Virus record (IMG/VR): IMGVR_UViG_3300032236_001747
Span: 1 to 50,127 of that record
Length of the DNA stretch: 50,127 bases
DNA from: a virus
Direction: 5' to 3' (one strand)
The first letter of the stretch is position 1; every line of letters starts with the position of its first letter. A program made the position numbers and the translations under genes. Positions 38,166-47,700 of the stretch are shown here, in pieces. Below the pieces are notes generated by a model, which saw only the letters and a program-made list of their open reading frames with translations, was not told the origin of the DNA and made no database searches.

Positions 38166-39156
38166 AAATCTGACCCCTTAAACCATCAACAACATCAGGA
38201 TTATTCCTTAAATACTCAACAGTCTTAGCCCTACCCTGAAAACGCTCTTCACCCACAGTGTACCAAGCACCACCCTTTTGAACAATACCCATCATTTCGG
38301 CTACGTCCAAGGTTTCACCAACTCCATCAACGCCAACCGCGTCTCCTTGGTAGTAAAAGTCATACTGACCGCTGAGATTGGGTGGACCAAGTTTGTTGTA
38401 GTCGATAATCCAGTTAACAGGTCGTCCAACCTTCTGCTCAATAATCTTGTCACCAACGCGAACTCCAGTTTTGATAGCATTCGCTTCGGCTTCGGATGAC
38501 CATAACTTAACGACAGTACTGGAAAAGAATTTGACTGCCATTCCCCCGGTTGGGATATGTGATGCGTGCATAGACCCAAATTGATTTCTCTGTTGAGAGA
38601 TAAGAACGAGTAGCGTATCTTTATTGGCATAATTAAGCATCTTGACGGCATGTGTCATATCCTTTGCTTCCGCACCAATTTGCTTGGTGTCTTGGAGATT
38701 CTTTAACTCTTCCCCATCCTTTTCAAAATAGATCGCTGGGAGCAGGGCTGAAATAGAATCAACAACAATGATATCTACCCCCGCCTGCATAAGTTGCACA
38801 CCAACATCAACCATATCGTTAATAGTTTTTGCTGGAGAATAAATTAATTTATCAGAATCTACACCTAGACGACTAGCCCATTCCGCTGAATAAGAAGACT
38901 CAGAATCAATCCATGCACAAATCTTGCCGTTCTTTTGTGCTTCAGCAATCATCTGTAAACAAAACGACGACTTTCCAGCAGACTTATTACCCCAGACAAG
39001 AACCTGCCTACCATAACCTAGACCGCCCTTAAGGGCGAGATTTAGACCGATGCTTGGGGTTTGCTGACGCTCCACGTCGATTTCTGTCGCTAGTTGAACT
39101 CTTTGTCTTGTCTTTGGATCTAGTTTGGCTAGAATTTCCTCTGCTACCGGGGTCAT
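38152..39156 (-). CDS. recA: RecA-like recombinase
   Basis: Walker A is WGNKSAGKSS (55-64), Walker B is IIVVDSIS (129-136), and the acids and Q of the L2 region are in SQQRNQFGS. The 334-residue protein lacks the long C-terminal tail of host RecA. It builds nucleoprotein filaments on phage ssDNA for repair and concatemer formation. The gene starts inside a short upstream reading frame. Confidence 0.92.
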   Translation of the reverse strand: MTPVAEEILAKLDPKTRQRVQLATEIDVERQQTPSIGLNLALKGGLGYGRQVLVWGNKSAGKSSFCLQMIAEAQKNGKICAWIDSESSYSAEWASRLGVDSDKLIYSPAKTINDMVDVGVQLMQAGVDIIVVDSISALLPAIYFEKDGEELKNLQDTKQIGAEAKDMTHAVKMLNYANKDTLLVLISQQRNQFGSMHASHIPTGGMAVKFFSSTVVKLWSSEAEANAIKTGVRVGDKIIEQKVGRPVNWIIDYNKLGPPNLSGQYDFYYQGDAVGVDGVGETLDVAEMMGIVQKGGAWYTVGEERFQGRAKTVEYLRNNPDVVDGLRGQIYAKS

Positions 39157-39313
39157 ATAAACTCTTTTCTAATTCTGCGGCTAGGTCTTTCATCCATTTA
39201 AGGCGACCTGTATTTAAACGATCTATAATCGCCAATATATTCTTAACATCTTCAGTTTTAACGACCAGAAGGTATTCGTTTTCAATTCCTTCTAGTATGT
39301 AGGAATCTAGCAT
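39029..39313 (-). CDS. Short frame overlapping RecA (94 aa)
   Basis: The N-terminal part (MLDSYILEGIENEYLLVVKT and further) looks like a real small protein, but the C-terminal part lies inside the first 128 bases of recA in another frame and is Ser/Arg-rich. It may be a short gene whose tail overprints recA, or a remnant. TATAAT lies 10 bases before the ATG, with no TGn extension. Confidence 0.4.
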   Translation of the reverse strand: MLDSYILEGIENEYLLVVKTEDVKNILAIIDRLNTGRLKWMKDLAAELEKSLYDPGSRGNSSQTRSKDKTKSSTSDRNRRGASANPKHRSKSRP

Positions 39314-39343
39314 TTGATTCCATTATACAGGAACATAGAATTT

Positions 39344-39670
39344 CTAGATCAGATTTCCATGCTTTTTGGGACGCAATTTATTCTTATCAATCTTCTTACG
39401 CACAACCTCATCAAAAGAAGAATGAGGGTCAGCCCATCCTAACCGCTTAGCACCCTCAACAAAATCAAGCAGACGGATAAGTACATCAGCCAATTCTTCT
39501 TCAACAGCCAAGTGGCCCTGCTGCTTCCTCAAAGCCTCAAGAGTTTCACTCACCTCAGAATGAACCAATGCAAGTTTAGCAAGCATAAAATTAATATCAG
39601 GATCAATTACCCAGAAACCTTTTTCACAAGCATTGTCATGAATCTCAAATGCAAGATTATCAAGATGCAT
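39344..39670 (-). CDS. MazG-like nucleotide pyrophosphohydrolase
   Basis: The start is ATG 39670, because GGAG lies 6 bases upstream. The all-alpha MazG pattern is seen: HSEVSETLEALRKQQ, EEELADVLIRLLDFVEG. Such enzymes hydrolyse NTPs or dNTPs, and phage versions may adjust pools. It is a complete short MazG unit. Confidence 0.8.
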   Translation of the reverse strand: MHLDNLAFEIHDNACEKGFWVIDPDINFMLAKLALVHSEVSETLEALRKQQGHLAVEEELADVLIRLLDFVEGAKRLGWADPHSSFDEVVRKKIDKNKLRPKKHGNLI

Positions 39671-39857
39671 TTTCAACTCCAGAAACTAGGCTAAAATTAA
39701 CATAATTATCTTTCTCTTGATTAACCTCTACCTGATAATCAGAATAGTCTGCAATCAAGTCTTCTACATGCACTTCAATTGTTCCTACAGTTTTTAGAAT
39801 GGCTGCAAGCAAAATCTCTGCTGTAATTGGAAGGTTTTCTTCCTGTTGCTCTGTCAT
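39660..39857 (-). CDS. Acidic hypothetical protein (65 aa)
   Basis: The sequence is helical then beta-like (LPITAEILLAAILKTVGTIE, YSDYQVEVNQEKDNY). It starts 4 bases within the DnaE stop. No family is recognised. Confidence 0.6.
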   Translation of the reverse strand: MTEQQEENLPITAEILLAAILKTVGTIEVHVEDLIADYSDYQVEVNQEKDNYVNFSLVSGVENAS

Positions 39858-42800
39858 TTTACATCCTTTACAAAGTTAGTCCCGTCATCTAATTTTCCAA
39901 TGTCCGGTTCGCAAACAGCACCGGGCCTCATTTTACCCAATGCAACTGTATAATTTTTAGGGAAAGCGATAACCCGCTTCAATCTTTTATCTGGATCAGA
40001 AATAATAATATGAGCCATCATTTTATTCGACTTAGTTCTATAAGGAGTAAAATCAATTACTCGATACTGATGATAATCAATACCAAGACTCTTTGAATAT
40101 AAGTATTTAATAAATGGATCATCTTTCTTATTTACTACGTCATCAATATTAACATAACGATGAATTCTGTTATCTCCCACAAGGAAGAAGTACATGTTAC
40201 TTGTTTCAATCTGTGTACCCTCACTATGGAAAATACCGATAGATTCTGTATCATCTACTAACTCTACACGCGACCAGCCGTTGCCACGCTTAATAGATTT
40301 AACCATAGCCATGAAAACAAAACAACCCTGTTCCTCAAACTCAGAAAGCGGGGAAACCTGAGCGCGAATTTCTGGTGGAATATCCTTATTATCAAATTTG
40401 GGAATATTTAAATACTCGTAATAGTTTTCTGACTCATTACCTGTACGAGGATTATCATCGAACGCTGCTCCACCAACTGCATTCAATGCAGAAATAGCAC
40501 GAGAATTAACTCCGCTACCTTTTTTCTGAGCAAATTCTAATAACTCAGAATAACTATCAAACGGTCTTCCATTAATAATTTTAGATCCAATTCCATCGGA
40601 AACATATTTAATGTTAGAAAAACCAAAACGTATAGCGTCACCCTGAATACTGAAATCTAAATCAGATTCATTAACATGTGGAAGCAGAATCTTAATCCCC
40701 AAACGCTTCGCTTCTAGAAGATAATCTGTTCTTGCATCTTTATCCTTTTCGCTCTTTAGCAATGCAAACATAAATTCGACTGGGTAGTAGTGCTTAAGCC
40801 ACGCTGTCCAATACGACAACATGGAATACGCCACGGCATGAGAGCGGTTGAACGAATATCCAGCGTGCGCCTCAAAGTCGTGCCACAACTGTTCAGCGGT
40901 GTCCTTGTCAATGTACTGCGTTGCCCCACTGACAAACCTCTCCTTGAAAACATCGAACTCATGAGCATCCTTCTTCTTTCCAATAATCTTACGGATCTTA
41001 TCAGCATCCGACCATGACATGCCTGCCAAATAAACACAAGCCTGCATAACTTGCTCCTGATAGATGACAACACCATAAGTGTTAATCAAATAAGGTTGCA
41101 TGACAGGGTGAACATAAGTAGTTACTTCTTCACCCTTCTTTCTGGCAACGTACTTGGCACCCACAGTATTCATTGCACCCGGACGAACTAGAGCATTAGA
41201 AGCAACCAAATCCTCAAAATTATCTACACCCATCTTCATAAGAAGATTAGTATAAGGAGTTGCTTCTGCTTGGAATACACCTTTAGTGTATCCCATCGTA
41301 AGATCCTTATAAACCTTCTTATCATCTAAGTTAATATCTGTTAAAACAATATCCTTGTCATACCGCTGCTTAATCATTTCAACAGTGTTAGAAATAACCG
41401 ATAAGGTCTTAAGCCCCAAAGCATCAATCTTAATCAAACCAATGTCTGCCGCTTGATCCATGTCATAAGCAACAACAGGGATGCGACCAGAAACGCTATC
41501 GGAAGTATCTGCGCGGGTTTCAATTGGAGCATAATTTCTAATGGGTTCTTTTGCTACAACAATGCCAGCAGCATGGATACCCGTTCCACGAATTCTTCCA
41601 CGCAAGTTTTTAGCAAGGTCCAGAACCTCTGGGAACCTCTGTCGAAATTCCTGAGTGTTAGTAGACGACTCAAATTCTTCAAATGTCTCTACGGACTTTA
41701 GAGCCTTGTTAACTTCGTGAAGTGGGACCATAAATACTCGGGCCGCGTCACGAACCACTCCCTTATCCTTGAAATACTGATAAGTAGAAATAGAAGCAAC
41801 ATTCTTAAACTTCTTTCTTAAATACTCTTTAACCTCGCCGCGACGAGTATCCTGAAAATCTGTATCAATATCAGGAAAGTCATTACGCTCTTCATTAATA
41901 AAACGACCAAACAAAAGATCGTACTTGATTGGATCTACTTCTGTAATACCAAGAAGGTAGCAGACCAAAGATCCCGCTGCCGAACCACGACCCGGACCAA
42001 CCAGAATACCTTGAGACTTTGCCCATGTAATCATATCCTCAACAACTAAGAAGTAAGCAGAAAAGTCCTTCTTCTTAATCACTGATAGTTCCATCTCAAG
42101 CCTATCATTGTAGATACTATCATTAATGATACCTCGCCGGATCATGCCTTCCTGACACTTCTCTCGCAGTTTGTCATGAGCGTTACGCTTAGGCACAGGC
42201 AAAAGATTCTTATTTTCTACATAATCATAATCACTAACTGAATCAGCAACGGCAAGAGTGTTCTCATAAATGTCGGAACGATCTATGCCTTGCGCTTCAA
42301 GTTGCTCTTTGATGTTTGCTTTTTCTGCGAGATACACGTCGATATCCTGAAAACTAATCGGTCGATCAGGATAAAGGTAGTTAAGACGTTCAAAAAAATC
42401 CATTTTGCGAGACTTTTCAAAATCAGCGTCCTTATTGTAATTAGGCTTAGTCGAAAGAATAAGCAAAGCCTCTTCTACGCCGCGCTGACTTTCCTTAGCA
42501 AAATGGCAATCAGACGTAACGATAGGCGCGACATTATACTTGTCAGCAAGTCTAAGTAATTCATGATTGAGAGATGCAGGATTGTGAGGCTGGATCTCAA
42601 TGTAAAAATTATTATCAAATCGGTTACTGAACCAACGAGTCAACTGCTCTGCACGATCAAAGTTTTCCTTTTCAATAGCCTTAGAGATAAGTCCATTCAT
42701 GCATCCAGAGAGAACTGTAATCCCGTCACCGTATTGATTTAAAACTTCCAGATCAATTCTAGGCTTACGATAAAAACCTTCAGCCCATGCCAATTCTGAC

Positions 42801-43129
42801 AACTCTTGAAGATTTTTCAAACCCTGCTGATCGCGTGCGAGCAAAATAATATGATTAAAAACCTGAGTGTTATCATCACGAACACGAACGTCACGCTTAT
42901 CAAAACGATCAGTCTCAGAAATATACGCTTCTACACCAAGAATCGGCTTCATGCCTAAATCCTTAGCCGCCTTCTGCATCTCACGATGAGAAGAAAGCGT
43001 ACCGTGATCTGTTACTGATAAAGTTGTTTGACCAACATCCTTAGCCGCCCTAAGCAATTCTTCTGGAGAACAAAGTCCATCCATCAGAGAATAATGCGAA
43101 TGTACATGAAGATGTACAAAATCACTCAT
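39854..43129 (-). CDS. dnaE: DnaE-type DNA polymerase III alpha subunit
   Basis: The N-terminal PHP domain begins FVHLHVHSHYSLMDG; the polymerase catalytic acids are in FPDIDTDFQ (motif A); GRGSAAGSLVCYLLG and HAGYSFNRSHAVAYS are hallmarks of bacterial alpha subunits. At 1091 residues it is a little shorter than host DnaE. It would copy the phage chromosome with phage DnaB and DnaG. AAGGAT precedes the ATG. Confidence 0.95.
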   Translation of the reverse strand: MSDFVHLHVHSHYSLMDGLCSPEELLRAAKDVGQTTLSVTDHGTLSSHREMQKAAKDLGMKPILGVEAYISETDRFDKRDVRVRDDNTQVFNHIILLARDQQGLKNLQELSELAWAEGFYRKPRIDLEVLNQYGDGITVLSGCMNGLISKAIEKENFDRAEQLTRWFSNRFDNNFYIEIQPHNPASLNHELLRLADKYNVAPIVTSDCHFAKESQRGVEEALLILSTKPNYNKDADFEKSRKMDFFERLNYLYPDRPISFQDIDVYLAEKANIKEQLEAQGIDRSDIYENTLAVADSVSDYDYVENKNLLPVPKRNAHDKLREKCQEGMIRRGIINDSIYNDRLEMELSVIKKKDFSAYFLVVEDMITWAKSQGILVGPGRGSAAGSLVCYLLGITEVDPIKYDLLFGRFINEERNDFPDIDTDFQDTRRGEVKEYLRKKFKNVASISTYQYFKDKGVVRDAARVFMVPLHEVNKALKSVETFEEFESSTNTQEFRQRFPEVLDLAKNLRGRIRGTGIHAAGIVVAKEPIRNYAPIETRADTSDSVSGRIPVVAYDMDQAADIGLIKIDALGLKTLSVISNTVEMIKQRYDKDIVLTDINLDDKKVYKDLTMGYTKGVFQAEATPYTNLLMKMGVDNFEDLVASNALVRPGAMNTVGAKYVARKKGEEVTTYVHPVMQPYLINTYGVVIYQEQVMQACVYLAGMSWSDADKIRKIIGKKKDAHEFDVFKERFVSGATQYIDKDTAEQLWHDFEAHAGYSFNRSHAVAYSMLSYWTAWLKHYYPVEFMFALLKSEKDKDARTDYLLEAKRLGIKILLPHVNESDLDFSIQGDAIRFGFSNIKYVSDGIGSKIINGRPFDSYSELLEFAQKKGSGVNSRAISALNAVGGAAFDDNPRTGNESENYYEYLNIPKFDNKDIPPEIRAQVSPLSEFEEQGCFVFMAMVKSIKRGNGWSRVELVDDTESIGIFHSEGTQIETSNMYFFLVGDNRIHRYVNIDDVVNKKDDPFIKYLYSKSLGIDYHQYRVIDFTPYRTKSNKMMAHIIISDPDKRLKRVIAFPKNYTVALGKMRPGAVCEPDIGKLDDGTNFVKDVK

Positions 43130-43151
43130 AATAATCCTTATCTAAATAGGT

Positions 43152-43181
43152 GTGGGTGGGGACTCATACCTCCCCACCCAC
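43152..43181 (-). terminator. Hairpin between SSB-like and DnaE genes
   Basis: GTGGGTGGGGA/TCCCCACCCAC (43152-43162 with 43171-43181) is an 11-bp stem with an 8-base loop. The T run is weak, so it may attenuate rather than stop transcription. Confidence 0.55.
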
Positions 43182-43202
43182 CTAATATAACATAGCGACT
43201 AA

Positions 43203-43862
43203 TTACCACTCTTCGTCAGTTGAGACAGAAGAGGAAGATCCACCACCATCGGTACCTGTATAAAAGGATTCCTGTTCTGCGTAAGGGATATCGCGTACTG
43301 CAATCTTTTCTAGATCATAAAGTTCATGCTTCTGAGATGAAACGTTGCTTGCAATAAGCGGTGTAATGATATATGAAGTTTCTGTAGACTGGCCCGAACG
43401 CTTCAAACGCCACTGAATGTTTGTAATGCTTCCAGTCTCATTTGCGTATTCGATAACAGAAGGTGTTGCAGACTTGGGTCCAGATCCCTGAGACATAATT
43501 GCAACATATGGATCTTCGTTACCGTCATCAACAAGTACATTGATGTATAGGCGGCTCTTACCCTTCCAGCCAGCCTTCATATCCTTGCGATGCTGCTCAC
43601 AACCAAAACAACGACCCTGATCGTCCATGCTACACAGAGCCTTACGACGATAGTCCTTTGGATTAGTATGTTCTACGGCAATAAATCCTGCACCGTATTC
43701 TTTATTGTAAGTTGGGGAATCAGGATCAAGTTCCTGAAGAAATGTAATCTTAACACTCTGGTTATCTGCTAACTTAAGCCAGCGACCCTTTTCGCCACCG
43801 CCACCAGATGAAGGACGGTCAAGAGTTGAATTTAGATCCTTTAGTCCACGAATAATACCCAT
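43203..43862 (-). CDS. ssDNA-binding-protein-like protein with acidic tail
   Basis: A basic N-terminus (MGIIRGLKDLNSTLDRP), an OB-fold-like core with CSMDDQGRCFGCEQH zinc site, and a Ser/Gly linker to the acidic end STDEEW are the layout of T4 gp32-type phage SSBs. It is upstream of DnaE and behind a strong promoter (43917-43945). AGGAG precedes the ATG. Confidence 0.75.
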   Translation of the reverse strand: MGIIRGLKDLNSTLDRPSSGGGGEKGRWLKLADNQSVKITFLQELDPDSPTYNKEYGAGFIAVEHTNPKDYRRKALCSMDDQGRCFGCEQHRKDMKAGWKGKSRLYINVLVDDGNEDPYVAIMSQGSGPKSATPSVIEYANETGSITNIQWRLKRSGQSTETSYIITPLIASNVSSQKHELYDLEKIAVRDIPYAEQESFYTGTDGGGSSSSVSTDEEW

Positions 43863-43916
43863 TGTATACTCCTAATATATTGTAATGTGTTGGGCTATAA
43901 CTTGCCCTGTTCTACT

Positions 43917-43945
43917 ATTATACCAATTAAACTGGGAAATGTGAA
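43917..43945 (-). promoter_or_regulatory. Strong promoter of the SSB/DnaE operon
   Basis: Leftward, TTCACA (43945-43940), 17 bases, then TGGTATAAT (-10 at 43922-43917). Both boxes and the TGn extension are present; it is one of the best promoters in the window. A small GGGC/GCCC hairpin occurs in the leader. Confidence 0.75.
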
Positions 43946-44967
43946 GAGTATTCTAGGTGATTCATAGAATTTTTTATACACTGTGCAATCTCTTCATCCG
44001 TCAAATCTCCCGCATCCTTAGCACCATGAGGATATATAGCATCGTTGCTATATATGGCCCACATAATATCTTTGTTCTTGAGAGCGTTGGCGATTGCCAT
44101 TCCTAAATCCCTGCCGGGACTGTGACCAGTACAGACTTTAGGATAACACTTCCTACAATTTTCAGCAATATAATCTTCCTTATTATCATTATCAGTCATG
44201 ATAATTATTTTTGAGAAATATCTGTTGAGGTTGGCAAGATTGTCCTTTGAGATATATCCCCCAAGGGTGGCAACGACGTTGGGAAATCCCGCACCATGAA
44301 TCCTGATTGCATCAAAACTTGATTCACATACGACGACTGTCCCACCAAACTTCTTAGCACGATGCAAGTTGAACATCGTTTTTGACCTTGGTAGATTCCT
44401 TGAATTCTTGAATTTCTTTTCACTTATACCTCTTCCAACTAAACCAACAGGTAAACCATCAGGACTATGCACAGGAACAATAATCATATCTTGTTTGCCA
44501 GAATAACCTAACTCAAAATAATCAATTAATGACCCCTCGATACCGCGATTAACTAAATATTCATAAGCAGCATAGTTACTTGGTAACAACAATTCGTCAT
44601 GCATATCTCTAAGTTTCTGAGATGAGAAAGCGACAAACTCTGGCTTTTCTTCTAGCAGGGAAGCAAGTTCATCCTCAAAATCTACCGCCGCATCAGTCTT
44701 ACAGGACTCGATAAACCTTAATGCTTCAAAACCGTTGCGGTGAGAAATCTCTTGAACCAAGGACAGGATATCTCCAGAAACATCGCAAGAAGGATTAAAG
44801 CAAAGGTACACACCTTTTGTGTGACTTACTGAGAAAGATGGAGTGTGCTTATTACCATGAAATGGACATAAGCAGAGAAAATCATTATAGGTTTCTCCAT
44901 AGATTTTTAGACCCAAGCCATTCAAAATTGAACGGACATGAGCCTGACTATAAGTTTCTGTCAACAT
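43927..44967 (-). CDS. dnaG: DnaG-type primase
   Basis: The zinc-binding site is C34, H37, C56, C61 (LCPFHGNKHTPSFS … LCFNPSC). The Toprim region has VVVCESSFDAIR and then IIIMTDNDNKED. The 346-residue protein lacks the long C-terminal helicase-binding domain of host DnaG. It primes phage replication. AGGTAATT precedes the ATG. Confidence 0.92.
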   Translation of the reverse strand: MLTETYSQAHVRSILNGLGLKIYGETYNDFLCLCPFHGNKHTPSFSVSHTKGVYLCFNPSCDVSGDILSLVQEISHRNGFEALRFIESCKTDAAVDFEDELASLLEEKPEFVAFSSQKLRDMHDELLLPSNYAAYEYLVNRGIEGSLIDYFELGYSGKQDMIIVPVHSPDGLPVGLVGRGISEKKFKNSRNLPRSKTMFNLHRAKKFGGTVVVCESSFDAIRIHGAGFPNVVATLGGYISKDNLANLNRYFSKIIIMTDNDNKEDYIAENCRKCYPKVCTGHSPGRDLGMAIANALKNKDIMWAIYSNDAIYPHGAKDAGDLTDEEIAQCIKNSMNHLEYSSHFPV

Positions 44968-44974
44968 TAATTAC

Positions 44975-45247
44975 CTATCTAGGAATAAAGTCTTGCCCTG
45001 AAAAACCTTCGTAAAGATTAGATTTATTTTTTCCAACATAAACTGCAAACATCGTTAGCGAAAATCCATACTGATTCTTTTGCTCTATGTAAGATGTATT
45101 AAACTGTGGTGCCATATCAAGTACGGGAACATATCCTCTGTCCCGCATTTGTTGAACTATAGTCTTTTCATATAGTTCTCTCGATTGAATGATTTTTGAA
45201 TCATCTCCTATAACACCTGTGATGTTAAAGTTATGAATTTTTCGCAT
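44975..45247 (-). CDS. Hypothetical protein (90 aa)
   Basis: The start is ATG 45247 because AGGAGA lies about 9 bases upstream. The sequence has YEKTIVQQMRDRGYVPVLD and KNQYGFSLTMFAVYVGKN. No family is recognised. It lies between DnaB and DnaG with an extended -10 promoter just upstream. Confidence 0.6.
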   Translation of the reverse strand: MRKIHNFNITGVIGDDSKIIQSRELYEKTIVQQMRDRGYVPVLDMAPQFNTSYIEQKNQYGFSLTMFAVYVGKNKSNLYEGFSGQDFIPR

Positions 45248-45268
45248 ATTAAGTTTTCTCCTGCAAAA

Positions 45269-45277
45269 ATTATACCA
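45269..45277 (-). promoter_or_regulatory. Extended -10 promoter upstream of the primase operon
   Basis: TGGTATAAT leftward at 45277-45269. The -35 is poor. It lies about 22 bases before the ATG 45247. Confidence 0.5.
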
Positions 45278-45294
45278 TTTATGCAGGTAAGGGA

Positions 45295-46515
45295 TCATTG
45301 GTCATAGATTTCTTTAACTATTCCACGATCAATATTCCAATCCAAATAGAAACCAAAATCTGTACCATGCCGATTCTTACGACTAATTATTTCAATAATG
45401 TTAGTATCTGGAGTACGATGAACAGCAAAAGCCATATCAGCATCGTACTCGATAGCCTTAGACCATGCAACCTGATTAAGCATGGGAGGGCTTTGATGAT
45501 CTGAAACATCATCAGCGGTGGCAGCGGTGATATCAATAACAGGAAGATTGTTCCGTACTGCCATGAGTTTAAGTTCACGCGAAATATTACGATTACGCTC
45601 AACCTCAGAATTAGACTTCTTTGTATCATTAAGCAACTGATGATAATCAACAATTACCAGATCAGGACGATGCTGATCAATCTTACCCTGAATAGTTGCA
45701 GGAGTAATATCAGACATGCCTTCACTGGAGACAACAATGAATCCACGCTTGTCTACAAACCTTTTTTTACCCCACGCACTAAAATCATCAAGATTCACAG
45801 AGCCACGCGAAAAATCGCTTGCACGAAACATGCCAGATCCAAGCATCGTATAAATACGATCACGCATGTTTTCTGGGGCCATTTCCATAGAAACAATCAT
45901 AGGCTTAAAGCCCTGCTCCCAAGCCTTACATGCCATATATCCTGTAGCCCATGTCTTACCCTTACCGGGCCAACCGATAGCGACAATTAAATGTCCGGGA
46001 GCCATACCTGTAGGGTAAGCAAAATCCATAGCAGCAAATCCCGTCCTAATGCCGGGAGCGCCACCCATAGCCTCTGACCGTTCACGCAATGCAATCATAT
46101 GACGCTCAGCATCTTCAAAATCTGTCAGGTCTAGATCATTAACTGTTCCGGTAAGCCTACTTAACTTAGCAACCTCAGCCTGAATGTCTCCAAGGACGCG
46201 GGAGGCAGCATTAGACTTAAGGCTTCCCCCAGCATTAAGAAGCATATTCTTAATCTTAGAATTAAGAAACTCATCCTTTAACTGATCAAGATAATAACCA
46301 GTCTCAGCCTTAGAAACTTCCGGTTCAAAATTACCATAACGTTCGACAAGAACCTGAACGTCAGGAACAGCACCGAACTTGTAGTAGTAAGACTTAAGTC
46401 CTTCCCACACATCACGGTGGGAAGTAAAAAATTCATCAACGTTATCTTTGAGAAGAGTAGATATATCTTTATTTGTACATACAGCGGATATAACCGCAGC
46501 CTCAGTGTTCACCAT
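45295..46515 (-). CDS. dnaB: DnaB-type replicative helicase
   Basis: The N-terminal helical domain is followed by the RecA-like motor: GWPGKGKT (181-188, Walker A), PDLVIVDYHQLL (Walker B region) and later EIISRKNRHGTDFGF. It forms the ring helicase at the phage fork. It overlaps the next upstream gene by 14 bases. Confidence 0.92.
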   Translation of the reverse strand: MVNTEAAVISAVCTNKDISTLLKDNVDEFFTSHRDVWEGLKSYYYKFGAVPDVQVLVERYGNFEPEVSKAETGYYLDQLKDEFLNSKIKNMLLNAGGSLKSNAASRVLGDIQAEVAKLSRLTGTVNDLDLTDFEDAERHMIALRERSEAMGGAPGIRTGFAAMDFAYPTGMAPGHLIVAIGWPGKGKTWATGYMACKAWEQGFKPMIVSMEMAPENMRDRIYTMLGSGMFRASDFSRGSVNLDDFSAWGKKRFVDKRGFIVVSSEGMSDITPATIQGKIDQHRPDLVIVDYHQLLNDTKKSNSEVERNRNISRELKLMAVRNNLPVIDITAATADDVSDHQSPPMLNQVAWSKAIEYDADMAFAVHRTPDTNIIEIISRKNRHGTDFGFYLDWNIDRGIVKEIYDQ

Positions 46516-46834
46516 TAACCTCTTCCATCATCTGCTTAGTTTGCAACCTAATCTTAGCACGCCAAGCATTATCTTCGTCAACCTTTTTCAACATCTCATC
46601 TAATCGGTCAAAATTATAAAAAAACCAAGTCATAGAATGTCCTTGGTTTGTAGTTTTGAAATAGTAATCAAGCAACTCTTTTGCTCGATCATAACCGACG
46701 CTTTCTATAACATCGTTCATTGCCCACTTTTCCCTATGCCGATTAATAATTGGCTTCCTGTCATACTTATTATCAAAAAGTCTGACATAATGATTGATCA
46801 GGGCATAGCACAATTTGCTGTCATCTTTAGTCAT
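46502..46834 (-). CDS. Hypothetical replication-neighbourhood protein (110 aa)
   Basis: A helical, basic protein (HREKWAMNDVIESVGYDRAK, then WFFYNFDRLDEMLKKV). Its overlap with DnaB suggests a helicase-loader or replisome role, but no loader ATPase motif is present. Function not assigned. Confidence 0.6.
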   Translation of the reverse strand: MTKDDSKLCYALINHYVRLFDNKYDRKPIINRHREKWAMNDVIESVGYDRAKELLDYYFKTTNQGHSMTWFFYNFDRLDEMLKKVDEDNAWRAKIRLQTKQMMEEVNGEH

Positions 46835-47046
46835 CGCTTATGCTTCTTTTCTTTTTCATTCAACTCTTCTGTAATCTCATTTACTTTTTCATGTAACTTG
46901 TTTTCAACAAATGCGTATACACGCTCAAAAGCGGCGTTTGTTGTTTCATTATTACGCAAAGAATCTTCTACACCAAGGGACACACGGACGCTCTCATAAT
47001 TTCCAAGATTTCTAACGTATTCAAGATTGACACGCACACTAGTCAT
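46831..47046 (-). CDS. Small acidic-basic hypothetical protein (71 aa)
   Basis: The N-terminus VRVNLEYVRNLGNYESVRVS looks beta-rich and the C-terminal half is a coiled coil ending KEKKHKR. This layout recurs in actinophage replication regions. The start directly follows the upstream stop. Confidence 0.65.
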   Translation of the reverse strand: MTSVRVNLEYVRNLGNYESVRVSLGVEDSLRNNETTNAAFERVYAFVENKLHEKVNEITEELNEKEKKHKR

Positions 47047-47568
47047 TTACCACTCCGGTTGCTTCCAGACAGGAATGAATTCCCCATCTTCGCTTTTAGT
47101 GTATAACACCTTTTCATTTCTTAGCAAGGCTTCTAGTTCTGCTTTGCTTAAAGTCCTACTTGTTGTAATCCGACCATCGATTCTTGGTCTTCCCCTATGG
47201 ACAGTTTTAAAAAACTCATGAATTTCTCTAACATCCTCTTCGCTGAAAAGATATTTAACAAGTTTATCTGTTCCATCCAAGGCGAACGCTGCCTGAGGTT
47301 TACGAATATCTCCAGCACGAATATGCCTCTTTAAAGTATCAACATGACGGTCCATCATTTTTGCGACCTGTCCAGATGAATAGGCACGTTGCCTACGTCT
47401 ATATGCATCTGATAAAACGTAGGCAACGCGCTTTTTCTGCTTATAGTTCCAAGCGACAAGTAGATCTTCAGAACGTCTAGTCTCTAAGGTTTTGTGGAGT
47501 TCATCATTTAGATAAAAGTAGTTCCACCGTTTCCCCTTGCTAACTGTTTTTCTTTTTTGTAAAGCCAT
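47047..47568 (-). CDS. Excisionase/MerR-type DNA-binding protein
   Basis: The start is uncertain: ATG 47568 is chosen, with an ATG at 47604 possible, and both overlap the zinc-ribbon gene. AYSSGQVAKMMDRHVDTLKR is a winged-HTH of the MerR/excisionase type, with a basic N-terminus (QKKRVAYVLSDAYRRRQRA) and an end reading EFIPVWKQPEW. It may regulate or excise DNA. No integrase gene is in the window. Confidence 0.65.
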   Translation of the reverse strand: MALQKRKTVSKGKRWNYFYLNDELHKTLETRRSEDLLVAWNYKQKKRVAYVLSDAYRRRQRAYSSGQVAKMMDRHVDTLKRHIRAGDIRKPQAAFALDGTDKLVKYLFSEEDVREIHEFFKTVHRGRPRIDGRITTSRTLSKAELEALLRNEKVLYTKSEDGEFIPVWKQPEW

Positions 47569-47699
47569 TCTGTAAATCCATTTCTGTCTCTTTTTAGCAT
47601 CCACCTTTTACCGCACATGCTACAGAACAATTCCAATCTAATGTCTGAACTGAATACTCTATCTACGAATACTCTGCCCCGACATTTCCTGCAATGCAT
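47508..47699 (-). CDS. Zinc-ribbon protein (63 aa)
   Basis: MHCRKCRGRVFVDRVF and LFCSMCGKRW give two Cys pairs. The end is basic with GNGGTTFI. It overlaps the MerR-like gene by roughly 60 bases, so one of the two starts may be wrong. Confidence 0.65.
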   Translation of the reverse strand: MHCRKCRGRVFVDRVFSSDIRLELFCSMCGKRWMLKRDRNGFTEWLYKKEKQLARGNGGTTFI

Positions 47700-47700
47700 A

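Noticed and set aside
47047-47568. MerR-like protein as an excisionase of a temperate phage
   Set aside because: No integrase or attachment site is visible in the window, so lysogeny cannot be claimed.
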